NCBI RefSeq assembly: GCF_014529535.1
Contig: NW_023503555.1
Span: forward strand, 4,836,001-4,900,000
Reading direction: 5' to 3'
From: Bradysia coprophila
Taxonomy: Eukaryota; Arthropoda; Insecta; Diptera; Sciaridae
DNA: 64,000 bases
Below, piece by piece: positions 37,976 to 49,404 of the stretch. A program made the position numbers and the translations under genes. The notes under the pieces were generated by a model that saw only the letters and a program-made list of their open reading frames with translations, was not told where the DNA came from and made no database searches. Numbering within the stretch: position 1 is the first letter of the stretch; every line of letters begins with the position of its first letter.

Positions 37976-38028
37976 CTTTGACATACGCCGATGACGCACT
38001 TTAAGCTCCTGTCAAATATTCGGAGTCT
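37976..38028 (+). promoter_or_regulatory. Conserved upstream block of BTB copy A
   Basis: CTTTGACATACGCCGATGAC plus GCAC at 37976-37999 and GTCAAATATTCGGAGTCT at about 38011-38028, roughly 100-145 bp before the start codon of copy A. Both blocks, in the same order and orientation relative to the gene, precede copies B and C. Confidence 0.5.
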
Positions 38029-38120
38029 AAAGCATGTCCTTTCACTAATTGTCCACAGTTTAGTAAAAGTAGTTTGCCAGAATTTCTTTGTCTAGTATTG
38101 AAAAAGTTGAGTTTAAAAAA

Positions 38121-38620
38121 ATGGACGCACCAAGGTTAGCTAGATACTTATCAAAAATTTTGCTCGATGAAGACGAGTCAGATACAATACGTTTTGAGTT
38201 CGTTAATGAAAGCAGAACAATCCGCTGTACTTCAATTCGCTGAATTGTATCCGGTGCAAGATTTCAAGAAAAAATTGGACAACGTTAAGCTTGCACTTGA
38301 CGAACACAATCCTGCCGACTTCTTTAAGTTGACTGTGCAATTTCAAGTAGGAACTTTAAAGCAGCAAGTTATTGATCACTTGAAAATCCTTGAGCCAAAT
38401 GATACTTGGACTCGCGAAATGTCAGATTCAGTTATAAGGTGCTTGCAAAGGGAGAAAAAGGAAATTAGGGAGAGCACAATAGGCCCATCGGTGGCCTCAG
38501 TGCGCGTTTCTTGTCAGATATAGGCCGAGCAACAACTAGCCTTAATAAAAAAAGGAGAAAATGGAAAACTTAAGCATTGCACAGCGCCAAACACCCCAAA
38601 TATTACAATCAACAACACTC
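38121..38620 (+). pseudogene. BTB-family gene copy A, internally deleted
   Basis: Begins MDAPRLARYLSKILLDEDES, like copies B and C, then jumps from NESRTIRCTS directly to the sequence coding LQFAELYPVQDFKKKL, so the BTB core (about 130 residues in copy B) is missing. The junction shifts the frame and the first frame stops at 38241-38243. The second frame then reads through the helical region to 38523. A second lesion is an 81-bp insertion at 38473-38553. Homology resumes afterwards (MENLSIAQRQTPQILQS) to about 38620. It is the degenerate partner of copy B in the inverted duplication. Confidence 0.85.
38473..38553. mobile_element. 81-bp retroposon-like insertion
   Basis: Interrupts copy A relative to copy B. 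It begins AGCACAATAGGCCCATCGGT, ends TTAATAAAAAAA, and is flanked by GGAG on both sides (38469-38472 and 38554-38557). An A-rich 3' tail with a short target duplication is typical of a 5'-truncated non-LTR element or SINE. The family is not identified. Confidence 0.6.
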
Positions 38621-39360
38621 AAGTATGTATGTCACAGCCGGCGAAACCTTTGAACATACGTGGTCTTTATACTAAGCAAGCTCTATAAAAGTTCAGATAA
38701 CAGTGTAGCAGGTGCTACAGGTAAAACTAGCGACGTTCCGTCTATACATTGTTCTAACTTTTTTCCTATTAATAAAAATTTCTGTTCTGAAAATTGTTGG
38801 TTTTATAATGTTCATCAAAAAAAAAAAAACCTAAAAAGCCTCTGGCTTGGGATCTTTAAAGCAACGACAAACATACAAGTAAAGGGCTGCCTTACCGTGC
38901 TGGTGACGTATGTGACAAAGTATGTAAATGAAGGGGTCTGACATCTTTGTTCCTCAACTTTACGCACTTTACGTGTCTAAAATATTGATGCTGATAAGGC
39001 GCATAAACGAGAAAATACTTTCCCTTGAATTATCACTAATTTTCCAGGTTCTTTTCGCCATATTTTCCTTCATTCTCTCTAAAAGTTTTTTTTCTGGAAA
39101 CATGGAAAAATGTAGGAAAATGTGCAAGAGTGTTGTTTCAAAAATAGTTGATGATACAAACAAAAACATCAACAAAACGTTAGACCTTCTCCAATTACAC
39201 TATCGACAGAAGAAGGATGTTTCGGCCTAAGATTATTAGGGTGTCAGATTTATCGCCAAAGCATCTTCGGAAATTTGCCATAATGAGTTAATGAGCTGCT
39301 TGGTAAGATAAGAGAGCGTCTTGTGATTTCAACAAATTTTAAGATTTACGTCAAGAATAT

Positions 39361-39529
39361 CAATGAATGTACAAACCAGGTATGGTCTGTTCATACAAAC
39401 CGGAGGACATGGTGATTTCATATAAACAAACTCACCTCTCATGTGAGGTGAGTTTGTTTATATGAAATCGGTATGCCCTCCGCTCCATACAAACTTTGAC
39501 ATTCGACCATACCTTTTGTGTTGACATTG
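39361..39529. mobile_element. MITE family A, copy 2
   Basis: Starts CAATGAATGT and ends GTTGACATTG, with internal AGGTATGGTC and GACCATACCT and a near-perfect hairpin centre (CAAACTCACCTC / GAGGTGAGTTTG). Flanks are AAGAATAT (39353-39360) and AAAAATAT (39530-39537), an 8-bp duplication with one mismatch. Confidence 0.85.
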
Positions 39530-39754
39530 AAAAATATCAACAAAGCAACACAAACGTATCAGCATCAATCATCAATAAAAATCGTTGTCATGCGGTAAAC
39601 AAGTTCATTCATAAATAGTTATTTGTTTACCGGGTGGAAAAAATTGGAAATTTAAGTAAGAGTGATGTTTTCAAGAGAGGATCGTAATTTCGCTCGACTT
39701 AGAATTTACTCTTTCCCCCAAGAGGTGAACACAACGCTTTTCATCATCAATTCA

Positions 39755-39823
39755 TTGTTTCGGCACTCTGACACGGTGTGTATCCGGGTTATTATTTCTG
39801 CATTTTTGAAGCACCGTTCTACC
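39755..39823 (+). pseudogene. Fragment of MBOAT7/frj exon 9
   Basis: About 69 bp nearly identical to the acyltransferase exon 9 around the catalytic histidine (34773-34841): TTTCGGCACT, CACGGTGTGTATCCGGGTTA and GCACCGTTCTACC are shared. The tryptophan codon before the histidine is TGA here. It sits exactly against the inner end of the right arm of the inverted duplication, so it was probably captured during that rearrangement. Confidence 0.85.
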
Positions 39824-40326
39824 GAAAGTTGAGGAACAAAGAGGTCAGACCACTTCATATACATACTTTGCCACATGCGTCACCAGCTTAACCTTCATGG
39901 TTGCCTACTGGAACCGTCTTTAAATTTTTTTTAGATGAACATTATAAAACCAACACTTTTTTAGAACAGAAAATTTTATTCTCAGGAAAAGGGTATAGAA
40001 CAATGTAGACAGAACTGTAGTCTCAACTTTTATAGAGCTTGCTTAGTATGAAGACCTCGTATGTTCAAGCAAAGGCTTTACCACACAGTATTTCTTCCAG
40101 TTACGAGCCCCCTCCCGTCAATATTAATGATAATTAATTCAGAAAACATTATTTCCACAAAAATTGATGCTAAACTGAATCATTAAATAGTAAATATTCG
40201 TTTGAGTCAATCATAGTCTGCTAAAATAGTTTGTATTAATTACATCAACCGAATACCACAGAAAGAAATCTAAAAAAAAATCCTTAATGGGGCTCGTAAC
40301 TGGACGGATTACCCTACTTAGACGAA

Positions 40327-41151
40327 TTATTCCGTTTGTAAACAATCTTTTTTACATTGCAGCTTTGGCAACGAAGTATTCGCAAAATCGTATCTAAATC
40401 CCGTAACTCTCGATGATATAATTCGTTTAAGGATGAATGTTACTGATTGTAATATTTGGCGTGTTTGGCGCTGCGCAATACTTAAGTTTTCCATTTGCTC
40501 CTTAATTTCCTTTTTCTCCCTTTGCAAGCACGTTATAACCGAATCGGACATTTCGCGAGTCCACGTATCATTTGGTTCAAGGATTTTCAAGTGATTAATA
40601 ATTTGCTGCTTTAAAGTTCCTACTTGAAATTGCACAGCCAACTTAAAGAAGGCGACAGGATTGAGTTCATCAAGTGCAAGCTTAACGTCGTCCAATTTTT
40701 TCTTGAAATCTTGTACCTGATACAATTCAGCGAATACAAGTCCATCGTAAAGCTCAGCAACGGACAATGGTCTCTCGATGATACGGCTGGTTAAATGACT
40801 CTGAATTTTAGTAATTGCACTCATCACTTCGTATTTGTGTGCATAGAAATATGCTGCAGTTAATTGACGAATGGACAGGCCATCCACGTCACAAATGTCA
40901 TAGACTATTTCCAGAAACATTTTGAATGTTACATACTCGTCGAAAGTCACAACATCGTTAAGCTGAATGGTTGACTCATGGAACCACGTTTCACTGAACA
41001 TTGTTTGAAAAACTGGTGAAATTTCCGATAGAAATGATTTAGAACTGCGGATTGTTCTGTTTTCATTGACGAATGCAAAACGTATTGTATCGGACTCGTC
41101 TTCTTCGAGCAAAATTTTTGACAAGAATGTAGCAACTGTTCGTACGTCCAT
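40327..41151 (-). CDS. BTB/POZ-domain protein, copy B
   Basis: Single-exon minus-strand gene of 274 aa, started at the ATG at 41151 because copies A and C begin at the same residue (MDV/MDA). The open frame extends upstream without an ATG. Residues about 20-125 form a BTB fold: IRFAFVNENRTIRSSKSFLS, SPVFQTMFSETW, and an FLEIVYDICDVDGL segment typical of the BTB dimerisation core. A helical BACK-like region follows (about 125-215, with FAELYQVQDFKKKLDDVKLA) and a short Gln/Arg-rich C-terminus. BTB proteins of this type usually act as dimers and often as cullin-3 substrate adaptors; the exact role here is unknown. Its upstream block at 41294-41317 matches that of the other copies. It lies in the right arm of the inverted duplication. 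Confidence 0.82.
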   Translation of the reverse strand: MDVRTVATFLSKILLEEDESDTIRFAFVNENRTIRSSKSFLSEISPVFQTMFSETWFHESTIQLNDVVTFDEYVTFKMFLEIVYDICDVDGLSIRQLTAAYFYAHKYEVMSAITKIQSHLTSRIIERPLSVAELYDGLVFAELYQVQDFKKKLDDVKLALDELNPVAFFKLAVQFQVGTLKQQIINHLKILEPNDTWTREMSDSVITCLQREKKEIKEQMENLSIAQRQTRQILQSVTFILKRIISSRVTGFRYDFANTSLPKLQCKKDCLQTE

Positions 41152-41293
41152 TTTTTTAACTCTTTCAATACTAGAGACAAAGAAATACTGACAAATTACT
41201 TTTGCTAAACTGCTGGCAATTAGCAGCGTCAACAACTTAAACAAACGAAGTGGACACCATGGAAAGACTCCGAATATTTGACATGAGCTTAGA

Positions 41294-41317
41294 GTGCGTC
41301 ATCGGCTTATGTCAAAG
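41294..41317 (-). promoter_or_regulatory. Conserved upstream block of BTB copy B
   Basis: On the minus strand this reads CTTTGACATAAGCCGATGAC plus GCAC, about 145 bp before the ATG at 41151. A second shared block (TCAAATATTCGGAGTCT) follows at about 41265-41283. Confidence 0.5.
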
Positions 41318-41722
41318 TAAAGAGTTTGATGCATAAGTATAATAGGTGAATGCAATCGTTTCCAAGCCAAACTTTGGGGAGATCACGTGTCACGCCGATA
41401 CAGGTACTTAGCTGACACATACTTGACTATAATATAAGTCTGATTTTCACACAAAATTTCACCTAACGCGATGATAGTCGTAACCGTGACGATCTGGTGT
41501 CTTTATTTAATTCTAAAATCATAGCAAAAAATCCGCAGAACCATGCCAGATCCTGCCGCACTTTTCACACAAAATTTTGTTACAATTTCAGTTCAGTTAA
41601 AATTTCGTATTGAAATGAAGCTAGAGTTACATACATTCTACGCGATACGGATACAGTAAAATATTGGCAGCCTGCATAACATACTCATATACAAATTTGC
41701 TTTTTTCAAGACTGTATAATTC

Positions 41723-41812
41723 CAATGAATGTACAAACCAGGTATGGTCTGTTCATACAAACCGGAGGACATAGCGATTTCATATAAACAAACTCACCTC
41801 TCATGAGACGTT
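41723..41812. mobile_element. MITE family A, copy 3 (truncated)
   Basis: Begins CAATGAATGTACAAACCAGG and matches copy 2 through CAAACTCACCTCTCATGAG, then homology stops. The right half is missing. Confidence 0.75.
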
Positions 41813-44369
41813 CATCTTGAACGTATTGACGTTTATTGACGCAGACTGCTATTTTATTAGACACGCATGAACACATCACTTCTGATGATTTTACGTTGAC
41901 CACGGGATCACAACGACTATATTCACGATAGGTGATTTTTTTTTTGTATGAAAATCCGTCATACCGTCAAGTCTGCTGTGCCAGTGCCATCCTCGTTTCT
42001 ATATCTGCGTGACCTCCCGAAGTATAGATTGTTTGCCATGGCTTTCAAAAAAAAAATCACCAAAATCGAATTAGTATGGCGTTGTGAATTTTTAGTGTGA
42101 AAGGTGGGGTGTCTCAATGACAGTATTACCCCGGTATGGTCTCTTCATACAAACCGGAGGACATAGCGATTTCATATAAACAAACTCATCTCTCATGAGA
42201 GGTCCATACAAAGTTTGACATTCGACAACGCATTGTATGAAAAAGAATAGCCAACTCTGATCGTTTCAGCCCTCTATTTGAGTGACGTCAAATTCAGCTT
42301 CGGTGCTAGACAGTGCGTTGCATTCGACTGTACCTTGTGTTGACATTCATTGGGGTGTCTCTCCGGAAAATCATGGTACAGTGTCAGAAAAGTCAAGGCT
42401 GTAAACTTTGGGGATGTCATGATACGCGGGTGACACACCACGTTTCACGTTTCATACAAAAAATTCACCACGTATCCCCAAAGTCTTGAGAAAAGTCACT
42501 ACACAAATGCACGTAAAGTCAAATTCATTAACTCAGCCCTCAACTTCATTAAAATTTATGGTAGAGCGTTTTTCGAAGTAGTCTCCCCATACCATCCTCG
42601 TATCATTTTCTTGTATTCGTGACCTCCGACAAATTTACAGCCTTGAATTTTGCTTCCATGGCAAAATATGATGAGTTGACTCGACACACTACGCTAAAGT
42701 CGAACATACTAAACGTATGAATTGAGAAAATGGGTCAAGGAAGATCATTATTCCACATTTGTGAATTCCCTATTGTCTACTGTTTCGCACACGTAAAAAA
42801 TTCGACTTTCTTCTTGGTTTCTCCGATTTCTCTCATTTGCCAATTGAAACAGTATACGAAATACGAGAAATCAATGAAATGGAGAGAAACAGTAGTAGCA
42901 GTTTAGATACGAAGGTGGGATTTTTTACGTGGGTAAATCAGTAATGCTGAAACAAAGTTTTATGACTACTGACAATAGTTCTCGAGCCAATTTAATAAAT
43001 GTTTATGACGAAAAGCATGATTCACAACTTGATTATGCAAATTTACCAACACAATTCCAATTCATCAGCGAAAATGAATAGGCAATATATTTCCAAGGTC
43101 TAACGTGCGTTGATTGTGAGCATTGCTATATCATACCTTACAACTTGTTCCAAACACAACATCAATCAATTTCATATTCGTTCGCTAATATTATATGCAT
43201 ATCCATCGAGTATAGTAGCAATTCAATTCAAACAAAGCTAAAAGTTGAGAAAAATTTTTATGAGAAGATTCTCAAGTGAACCTCCTACACTTACTAAGGG
43301 CCATGTTCGACTTTTCACAATTATTTGCGAAGGGGAAACAACACGAGCGAATGGTGGGACAGTGTTAATGATGAACCAATAATGGCGAATAATGCGCGAA
43401 TGAAGACAAATAATGGGGACATAATAGGCGAATAATGGGCGAATGGTCGAACGGTGGGACAAGATTTTCCATTGTTGTTTCCCCCTCAATTATCTGCGTG
43501 GTTGACAAAACTTTTCGTCTTTAAGATTGTAAAAAAAAATTCCGTTGCCTTGACTTATACGACCAATCGTTGAGAGTATCTGCTCCAAAATAAAGACCGC
43601 TACTCATGTTGTATGTGTGGTAACTATAATTTGTTTGTTTATTGTTTTTGGTTTTAGATACATTCCAACATTTACAGTTAAAAAAATATATTTAAATTCT
43701 TATCTCTAATAACTCTTAAGTTTTAAAATTCAGATGGAATGGGAGTGTAGAGAGGTACTTATTATTCAGGTTACTATAATATCCTAACGACAAATAAAAA
43801 TTTGGTTTGTAAACAAAAACTAAATTTTTCGTTTTGTGCTTAATAATCAGTCTTGAAGATCAATCAGATCCATTGTAACGTACATTGTGTGTGTATGATG
43901 TTGATCTAATCGAGGCTTTTTCCCAGCTAAATAACAGCTGGTCGGTCTGGCGTATTGCTATATATTTTATAAGAGTTGAAACCTCCGAAAATTTATGTTG
44001 GAGATAAAGACTAATTACATTATAGAGAAAGAGATTCTTGTTTACGTTGAGTATAACAAAATTTGAATAAAATTTAAATTGACTAAATGAGTGATGATGT
44101 CATTGCACTGCACTTAGACGTTTGTGGTCTCGTTTCGGAGCAGGGCCGATTTTTGGGAATTTTAATTCCGAAAAATTCTGAAAATTTCCAGAAAAATACT
44201 GAGAACGTTTCAAAAAATCCAAAATATTTTATAAATTTTTCGGAACTTTTTCCGAATTTTTCGAAATTTTCCGAATTTTTTCCGAATTTTTCCGAAAAAA
44301 GGGTTCTGTTCGGAATCGAACAATTATATAGAAACATCAACACTACTTACCGAAGTAGAAAAAAACGTT
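41813..44369. other. Intergenic, repeat-rich
   Basis: Contains MITE copy 4, fragments of the outer-arm sequence of the BTB duplication (TCTGCGTGACCTCCC near 42005, CTTTGGGGATGTCATG near 42408) and a repeat shared with 36220-36370. From about 42700 on nothing gene-like is seen. A TTCCGAATTTTTCCGA-rich simple stretch lies at about 44160-44295. Confidence 0.55.
42115..42352. mobile_element. MITE family A, copy 4 (perfect 8-bp target duplication)
   Basis: Starts CAATGACAGT, ends ACATTCATTG, and carries GGTATGGTCTCTTCATACAA near the left end. GGGTGTCT flanks it at 42107-42114 and 42353-42360. At 238 bp it is longer than copies 1 and 2 because of extra sequence near 42230-42320. Confidence 0.87.
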
Positions 44370-45195
44370 CTATATTGCGGTGCCGTTAACTAGTGACGTT
44401 CTAAACCGTTTGTCCTCTTCTCTAGTCTTCAAATAAGCTCTACTACGGCTACGTTTCATTGCACAACACACGCACATTAAAATTAACATAATTAGGATCA
44501 ATGAGACAATTGGTATCCACCAATACATCCAACTGACTAAAAAGCATTCCACGGTATGGATATCGTACTGGCGACACGTTGCACGAATTTGTGGATCTAC
44601 CATGAGTTTATCTTGAAAGCGGATCTGGCTTTGGCATTCTAGTGGCAACTGCTGTTGAAGAATTTCCGCATATTCCAATAAGTTGCAACAGTAGCGAACC
44701 TATAAGTGAAAATTGGTCGTTTGAATTTCTCTGATCACTGCGGTCAGTCATGAAGATTTTAGGCTCAATACTTACTGCCATTGTATCGCTGAATTTGTTA
44801 CGTTTGAAAAATATTGACCAACTTTGATAGCTTTCAGTGTGCGCCGCTAGAACTGCATTCGATTTTTCCATGCATTCAAAGAAATCCGTTTGTCTACTTG
44901 ACGGGTAGTTATGGTTGAATTCACTCTCTCCGAATAGAGTCAGCCTCTCAAACGTTTTTCCTTCATTTTTACGTCTGTTTAGTTCGGTTTTAATATCCTC
45001 TGGTATCGGTATTTGTATGTCGCCAAGAAGTGAATGCATGATAACGGCGTCATGTCCGATCGTATAATTTGTTGCCTGGACATCATTGATGTTTCCTTCG
45101 TTCGAGAGAGCAAGGCCATTCACCGTCGATGTCGTATGTAGAAATGCTATGGATAGCATGACTAATACAGTCATTATTGCATTTCTGGAGAACAT
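44370..45195 (-). CDS. Single-pass membrane protein, unidentified
   Basis: Two minus-strand exons, 44776-45195 and 44370-44699, joined in phase 0 (GTAAGT...TATAG), give 249 aa. There is a signal peptide at residues about 1-28 (IMTVLVMLSIAFLH), then an extracellular region of about 165 residues with scattered cysteines (including a YCC pair near residue 144) and an NYT sequon. A transmembrane segment follows at about 196-219 (WIPIVSLILIMLILMCVCC), then a ~30-residue basic cytoplasmic tail (KRSRSRAYLKTREEDKR). This is a type I topology. I do not recognise the family; no Ig, EGF, LRR or lectin pattern is seen. The cysteines next to the membrane segment could be palmitoylated. Confidence 0.8.
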
Positions 45196-48080
45196 GTTGG
45201 GTGGTCGATTTCAATTTATATTTTATCTGCAAACGGAGAAGACAAAACGAAATTAGTTGTATTCGAAAACTGGTAGCTATGCTGCATTAGGGCTCATGTG
45301 GTGGTAAATTCTAACAAATAATTAGCATCAGGGCCTGTTTTTGAGAATTAAATTATTTGAAAAATAGCGAAGGCTCTTCAAGAATTTTTAAGAAACTTCA
45401 AGAATTTAAACTATGGAAAATAGGCAGTGGTCAGCACACTATTTTCGAGAATTAAATTTATTGATAATTCTTGGAAGTTGATTTCGAGAATAGGCCTTGA
45501 CTAATGTCAATTGTATAGTGACGTGATCGAACACAACAACGTGTTTTGACGGGTATGCAACCGAAAAATCTTTAAATTTCCATTTACAGAAAGCTATTCG
45601 AAAAATCGTAAATATTCCATTTACATTCTAGATCGAGTTCGCGCCCATTTCGAATATACATTTTTTCGGAAATCGCTCTAGATTAAGTGTGTGGGCAGGA
45701 AATTCCTACTATATGGAGTAGAGCGAGATTGCTACTCTATGGAATCTGATTTACACTATTTAAACATAAGAATTTGACGCGAGATTCCGAGCAGCAACAA
45801 TGGAATAAAACAAAATAATTCCACTCCACGATGATTCATCAGGTCGAAACCAGTTTTCTTCAGAGGAATTTCGATCTTTTTTGCTCAACTTCACTGGCCG
45901 AATACAGCACTTATTACGTTACATAGAAAATCAATCAAATAACAGCAAAAAAATAAGGCACTAGACAGAGCGAGACGAAAAGTGAAAGTCAAAATAACGT
46001 GTTACGTATACCCAATTCAAAGTTTGGGGTTGGGCTTGTGAACGTTGCAATTACACCACAGTTGTAAATGCGACTGATTTGATATGATTCACTACCGATT
46101 TGCATGGATAGCGAGAATATTGTCCGATCTGTTAAAATGACACTGTTACAACATGTAGTGTCGATTTCAACCTAGTGTTCTATTACAGAACGTTAAAACA
46201 TAGAATTTGCTTCTGATTTTACTGTAGGTTGCAGTATATTATGAGAAATTAATTTTCAGGGCCCACGCACCAATAAATGATCAACTAAACACTAATTAAA
46301 TACACAATATAATCCAATTAGCAATCTATGAGACCAAGATGCACTTCTTCTACGAATAGTATGATCCGTACATTTCCTTCCATCGCCACTTAATTACACT
46401 TAATCCATGCCTCCTCTCATAGAACTTTCAATAGTTTCAATAATTTTATCATCGAAATATAATCATCGATGATCACATTCCTTTATCCATAATTTATCGT
46501 TAAAACTTATAAAACGAAGCGATGAGTCAATTTACCTTTTAAAATTTCTTGATTTTATCAAAATGTTCAACAAAAAGATCACACTATTCACTGTTCAACT
46601 ATACAGCACAGAACAAGAGAACTTTACTCTAGCACAGATCACTTGGAACTAATGAAGATTAGCGATTGATCAGCGTGCATATAGTCACTATTCACCTTCT
46701 AGTTCATTCATTAAAATGCTGTTTAGCATATTTTATTCGTCATCGCGTCGTCGTCGTTGTTGTAAAACTCGTTTCGATTAATTTCGTTAGTTGTTTGGAA
46801 TTATAAGTCGTTATGTCGTATAAGACATATAGGTATATCCGTCATGTTGTGTGTAGTATTTGTTTTTGGTTAATATTAATAAATAAATTGAAATTGTGTA
46901 TATAAAATTCGTGTTAATCGAGATGTGAGTCATCATAATGCGCATTTAACAAGATGACTGTTAATGTATGTGAATAAGAACAAATTCAAAGAATTTTATG
47001 AAAGCTTCCGAGAAAGCTCGTCTCGGAAAAGAATTATTTAAATGTTTCCGTCGTATGCGATGACATAATTTTGAAGTTGTGTTATAAGAATAAACGTATT
47101 GTTAGTCGATATAATAACTAAACTGATGACCTCACAAAAACACTATCTCGTACAAAATTGTAATGTGATGGAAGAAGAAGTAGTGGAATAAAGCACAATT
47201 TCAGAGAAATTCTGAACAATTTCCGAAAATTAACAAATAAAAGAAATTCCGAATTTTTTTTTATCAAAACTTTTTCGTAATTTAAAAAAAATAATAAAAT
47301 TCCCAAAAATAAGGCCAGGTGCAACGTTATTGCCGCACAAAGAAAATCAGAAAGTGACCGATGTTGGGGATACGATACATGTGAATATCCGCTCAGATCA
47401 CTGATCTATTTAGTTTAGTATGAGCTTTTTCTCTGATCAGAAACTTTGAGGTAGAAATTCGATGTTTGCACGAATTAAATGTAAATGGCTAATATAAGTA
47501 TAAGAAACTTGCATGAAACGGCTAGGTAGAACAAACAATATAGGTTTGTTCCAAGTAACTGTAAACACGAATTTTCTTTGGCCGAACGAACTCGATTTCA
47601 TCCACAGTGATCGGTTTTCATGTAAATATTGATTAGGTAGTCTCTATGGATGAAATTTGACAGTAGTTTGACAATTCGTATAACCTTGGAATTATATTCT
47701 CAAAAAACCATGTGGGAATTAATCGATGGCTGAGCCGCAGCTAAGGTTAAAAAAAACAATTCCATTCAACCAAATATTTTCTATTTCAAATAATTCGAAT
47801 CTCAATTAGCAGTCTATTTTCACCTTTCGATATTGCGTCATCCGATCGGTACTTATTGACATCAATTTTTTTTAAGGAGATCGGACGAATTATAGTACTG
47901 ATATCCAAATTCCGAATTTATCTCTGATCTCTCTGTATTTGATACATTTCAGCAAAATGTACTCGAGATCATTAATCAATTCCCTACCTTGCTTTCCATT
48001 TTAGACAAGATTTTATTTCTTCCACTGAGTTAATGAAATGTCCTCAGTCTCATAGGTATTTTTACCTCCCGTTCCATTCA
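45196..48080. other. Intergenic, no gene seen
   Basis: Presumed upstream region of the membrane-protein gene, then AT-rich sequence. TTCCGAATTTT-type simple repeats occur at about 47205-47300. No gene or RNA is supported. Confidence 0.5.
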
Positions 48081-48096
48081 AGTAAGTCGGTCGGAA

Positions 48097-48660
48097 CATT
48101 CCAGCGGGGAGGGAAATGAGGAAGCGGATAAGCTGGCCAAAGAAGGCTCGGCGGCTCAGGCAAACGGGCCAGAACCGTACCTTCCGATTCCCCAGTCGGA
48201 GTGTAAAAGAGTACTGGAAGACTGGGTCAAGCGTAAACACGCAGAACGCTGGGGTATAATGGAGGCGTTCACACGAAATGCTTCTTCCCTAAGCCTAACA
48301 AAAAATGGGCCAAAGATTTACTCAAAATGGACCGAAATCGTATTAGAAGAGTAGTAGGAGCGATTACGGGACATTGCGGGCTGAATCGGCACATGAATAA
48401 GTTGAGAAGTTGTTCCTGCGATCTAGAAGAAGAAATGGGTGCACACTTGATTGCCCCAAATTTCTTCAACTAAGACGCAGGATGCTCGGAGACTACGAGG
48501 TGGTTCCTTCGGAAATTGCTGCAATAGACCTGACATCTTAGACAGGTTCCTATCGGCAACAGGAAGGCTGCCATGATCTACATGATGACCGGGAATGGAA
48601 ACAAAGGATCAACAGATCTGTGTTTCGAGATCTTAAATGATCGTCCCAAACTGATAAATC
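48097..48660 (+). pseudogene. Non-LTR retrotransposon remnant (RNase H end)
   Basis: Translates in two frames as the last part of a retrotransposon RNase H domain: GNEEADKLAKEGSAA, then LEDWVKRKHAERWG, then in another frame KPNKKWAKDLLKMDRNRIRR, VVGAITGHCGLNRHMNKL and a degraded cysteine/histidine end (SCSCDLEEEMGAHLI). GNEEADKLA and the TGHCGLNRH pattern are typical of Jockey/I-type elements. Frameshift near 48260 and stops show it is dead; the reverse transcriptase part is absent. Confidence 0.8.
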
Positions 48661-48734
48661 TAAAAAAAAAAGTCTGTCGGAACCACGGTTTCCACTCAAA
48701 GACTCATGTTAGAGCTAGAACGAGTGTACGAGTG

Positions 48735-49076
48735 ATCGAATAAAAACATATTACCCCAGCCGATACAGTGTGTAGGTCTCAAAAATATTTTCCATACACT
48801 TCTTCATTTCTTACTGAGAAAGAAATATTCATGTTCCTCGGTCATTGTTTAGAATTGAAATTTTGTTGTCAGCGTTTCTAATTCAAATTCCTCTGTAATA
48901 TAAGTGTTGAAAATAAATTATTCGAATTCCTATGTAAGTGGTTGTTTACAATGTAACTGCAGCGAGTAAAAATGTATTTTCCTTTAGTAAATACTATCCA
49001 TCCACTTAATGCCGAAAATGCACGATCAATTTTGAGCTGTTGAGATGGAGAATTTTGCTGCCGGAGCATTGTACAT
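48735..49076. repeat. Left arm of ~340-bp inverted repeat flanking BTB copy C
   Basis: Begins ATCGAATAAAAACATATTAC and ends near GATGGAGAATTTTGCTGC. It is the reverse complement, with about ten percent divergence, of 51251-51588. Confidence 0.85.
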
Positions 49077-49404
49077 AACTCTTTATAGCTCACGATCCAA
49101 GGAATCTTACCCGGTCAATGTTATTGTTGTAAAGCTATGCAAAGGGAAGAACGCTCAACGTACGGTTCCAGGAATGGAAAGTTGCGGAACTCCGTAAAAG
49201 TATTGTCGGTTAAAATGAAAGGATGCGATACATAATTTTCCGATAAGTCTACCTTCAACCTTTCACAAGCGACAGACGGCAAACATTAGGAGTGTTACTT
49301 CGTATGATGTGAGTGTATTTTTGTCAAGAAACAGATCATGTGGGAGAGTTTGAAAGAGTTAGAACATTAAAACGTCCAATACTTTTTCAGAACAAAACAA
49401 CTTT

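Larger units (their letters stand above)
37725..41580. repeat. ~3.9-kb inverted duplication carrying BTB genes
   Basis: The left arm (about 37725-38960) and right arm (about 39826-41580) are reverse complements with indels. Outer ends share TTTTGTGTGAAAAGTGCGGC. Inner ends share AAAGTTGAGGAACAAAGA. Upstream sequences of the two BTB copies, their coding regions and their 3' flanks are all mirrored. The spacer 38961-39825 holds a MITE (39361-39529) and a piece of the acyltransferase exon 9. Confidence 0.85.

Noticed and set aside
40327-41244. Start of BTB copy B 31 codons upstream (FKLLTLLIASSLAKV)
   Set aside because: No ATG there, and copies A and C begin at the MDV/MDA position; the apparent hydrophobic leader is likely untranslated.
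44083-44389. Phe/Asn/Lys-rich frames on both strands
   Set aside because: Produced by the TTCCGAATTTTTCCGAA simple repeat; no motif or splice support.
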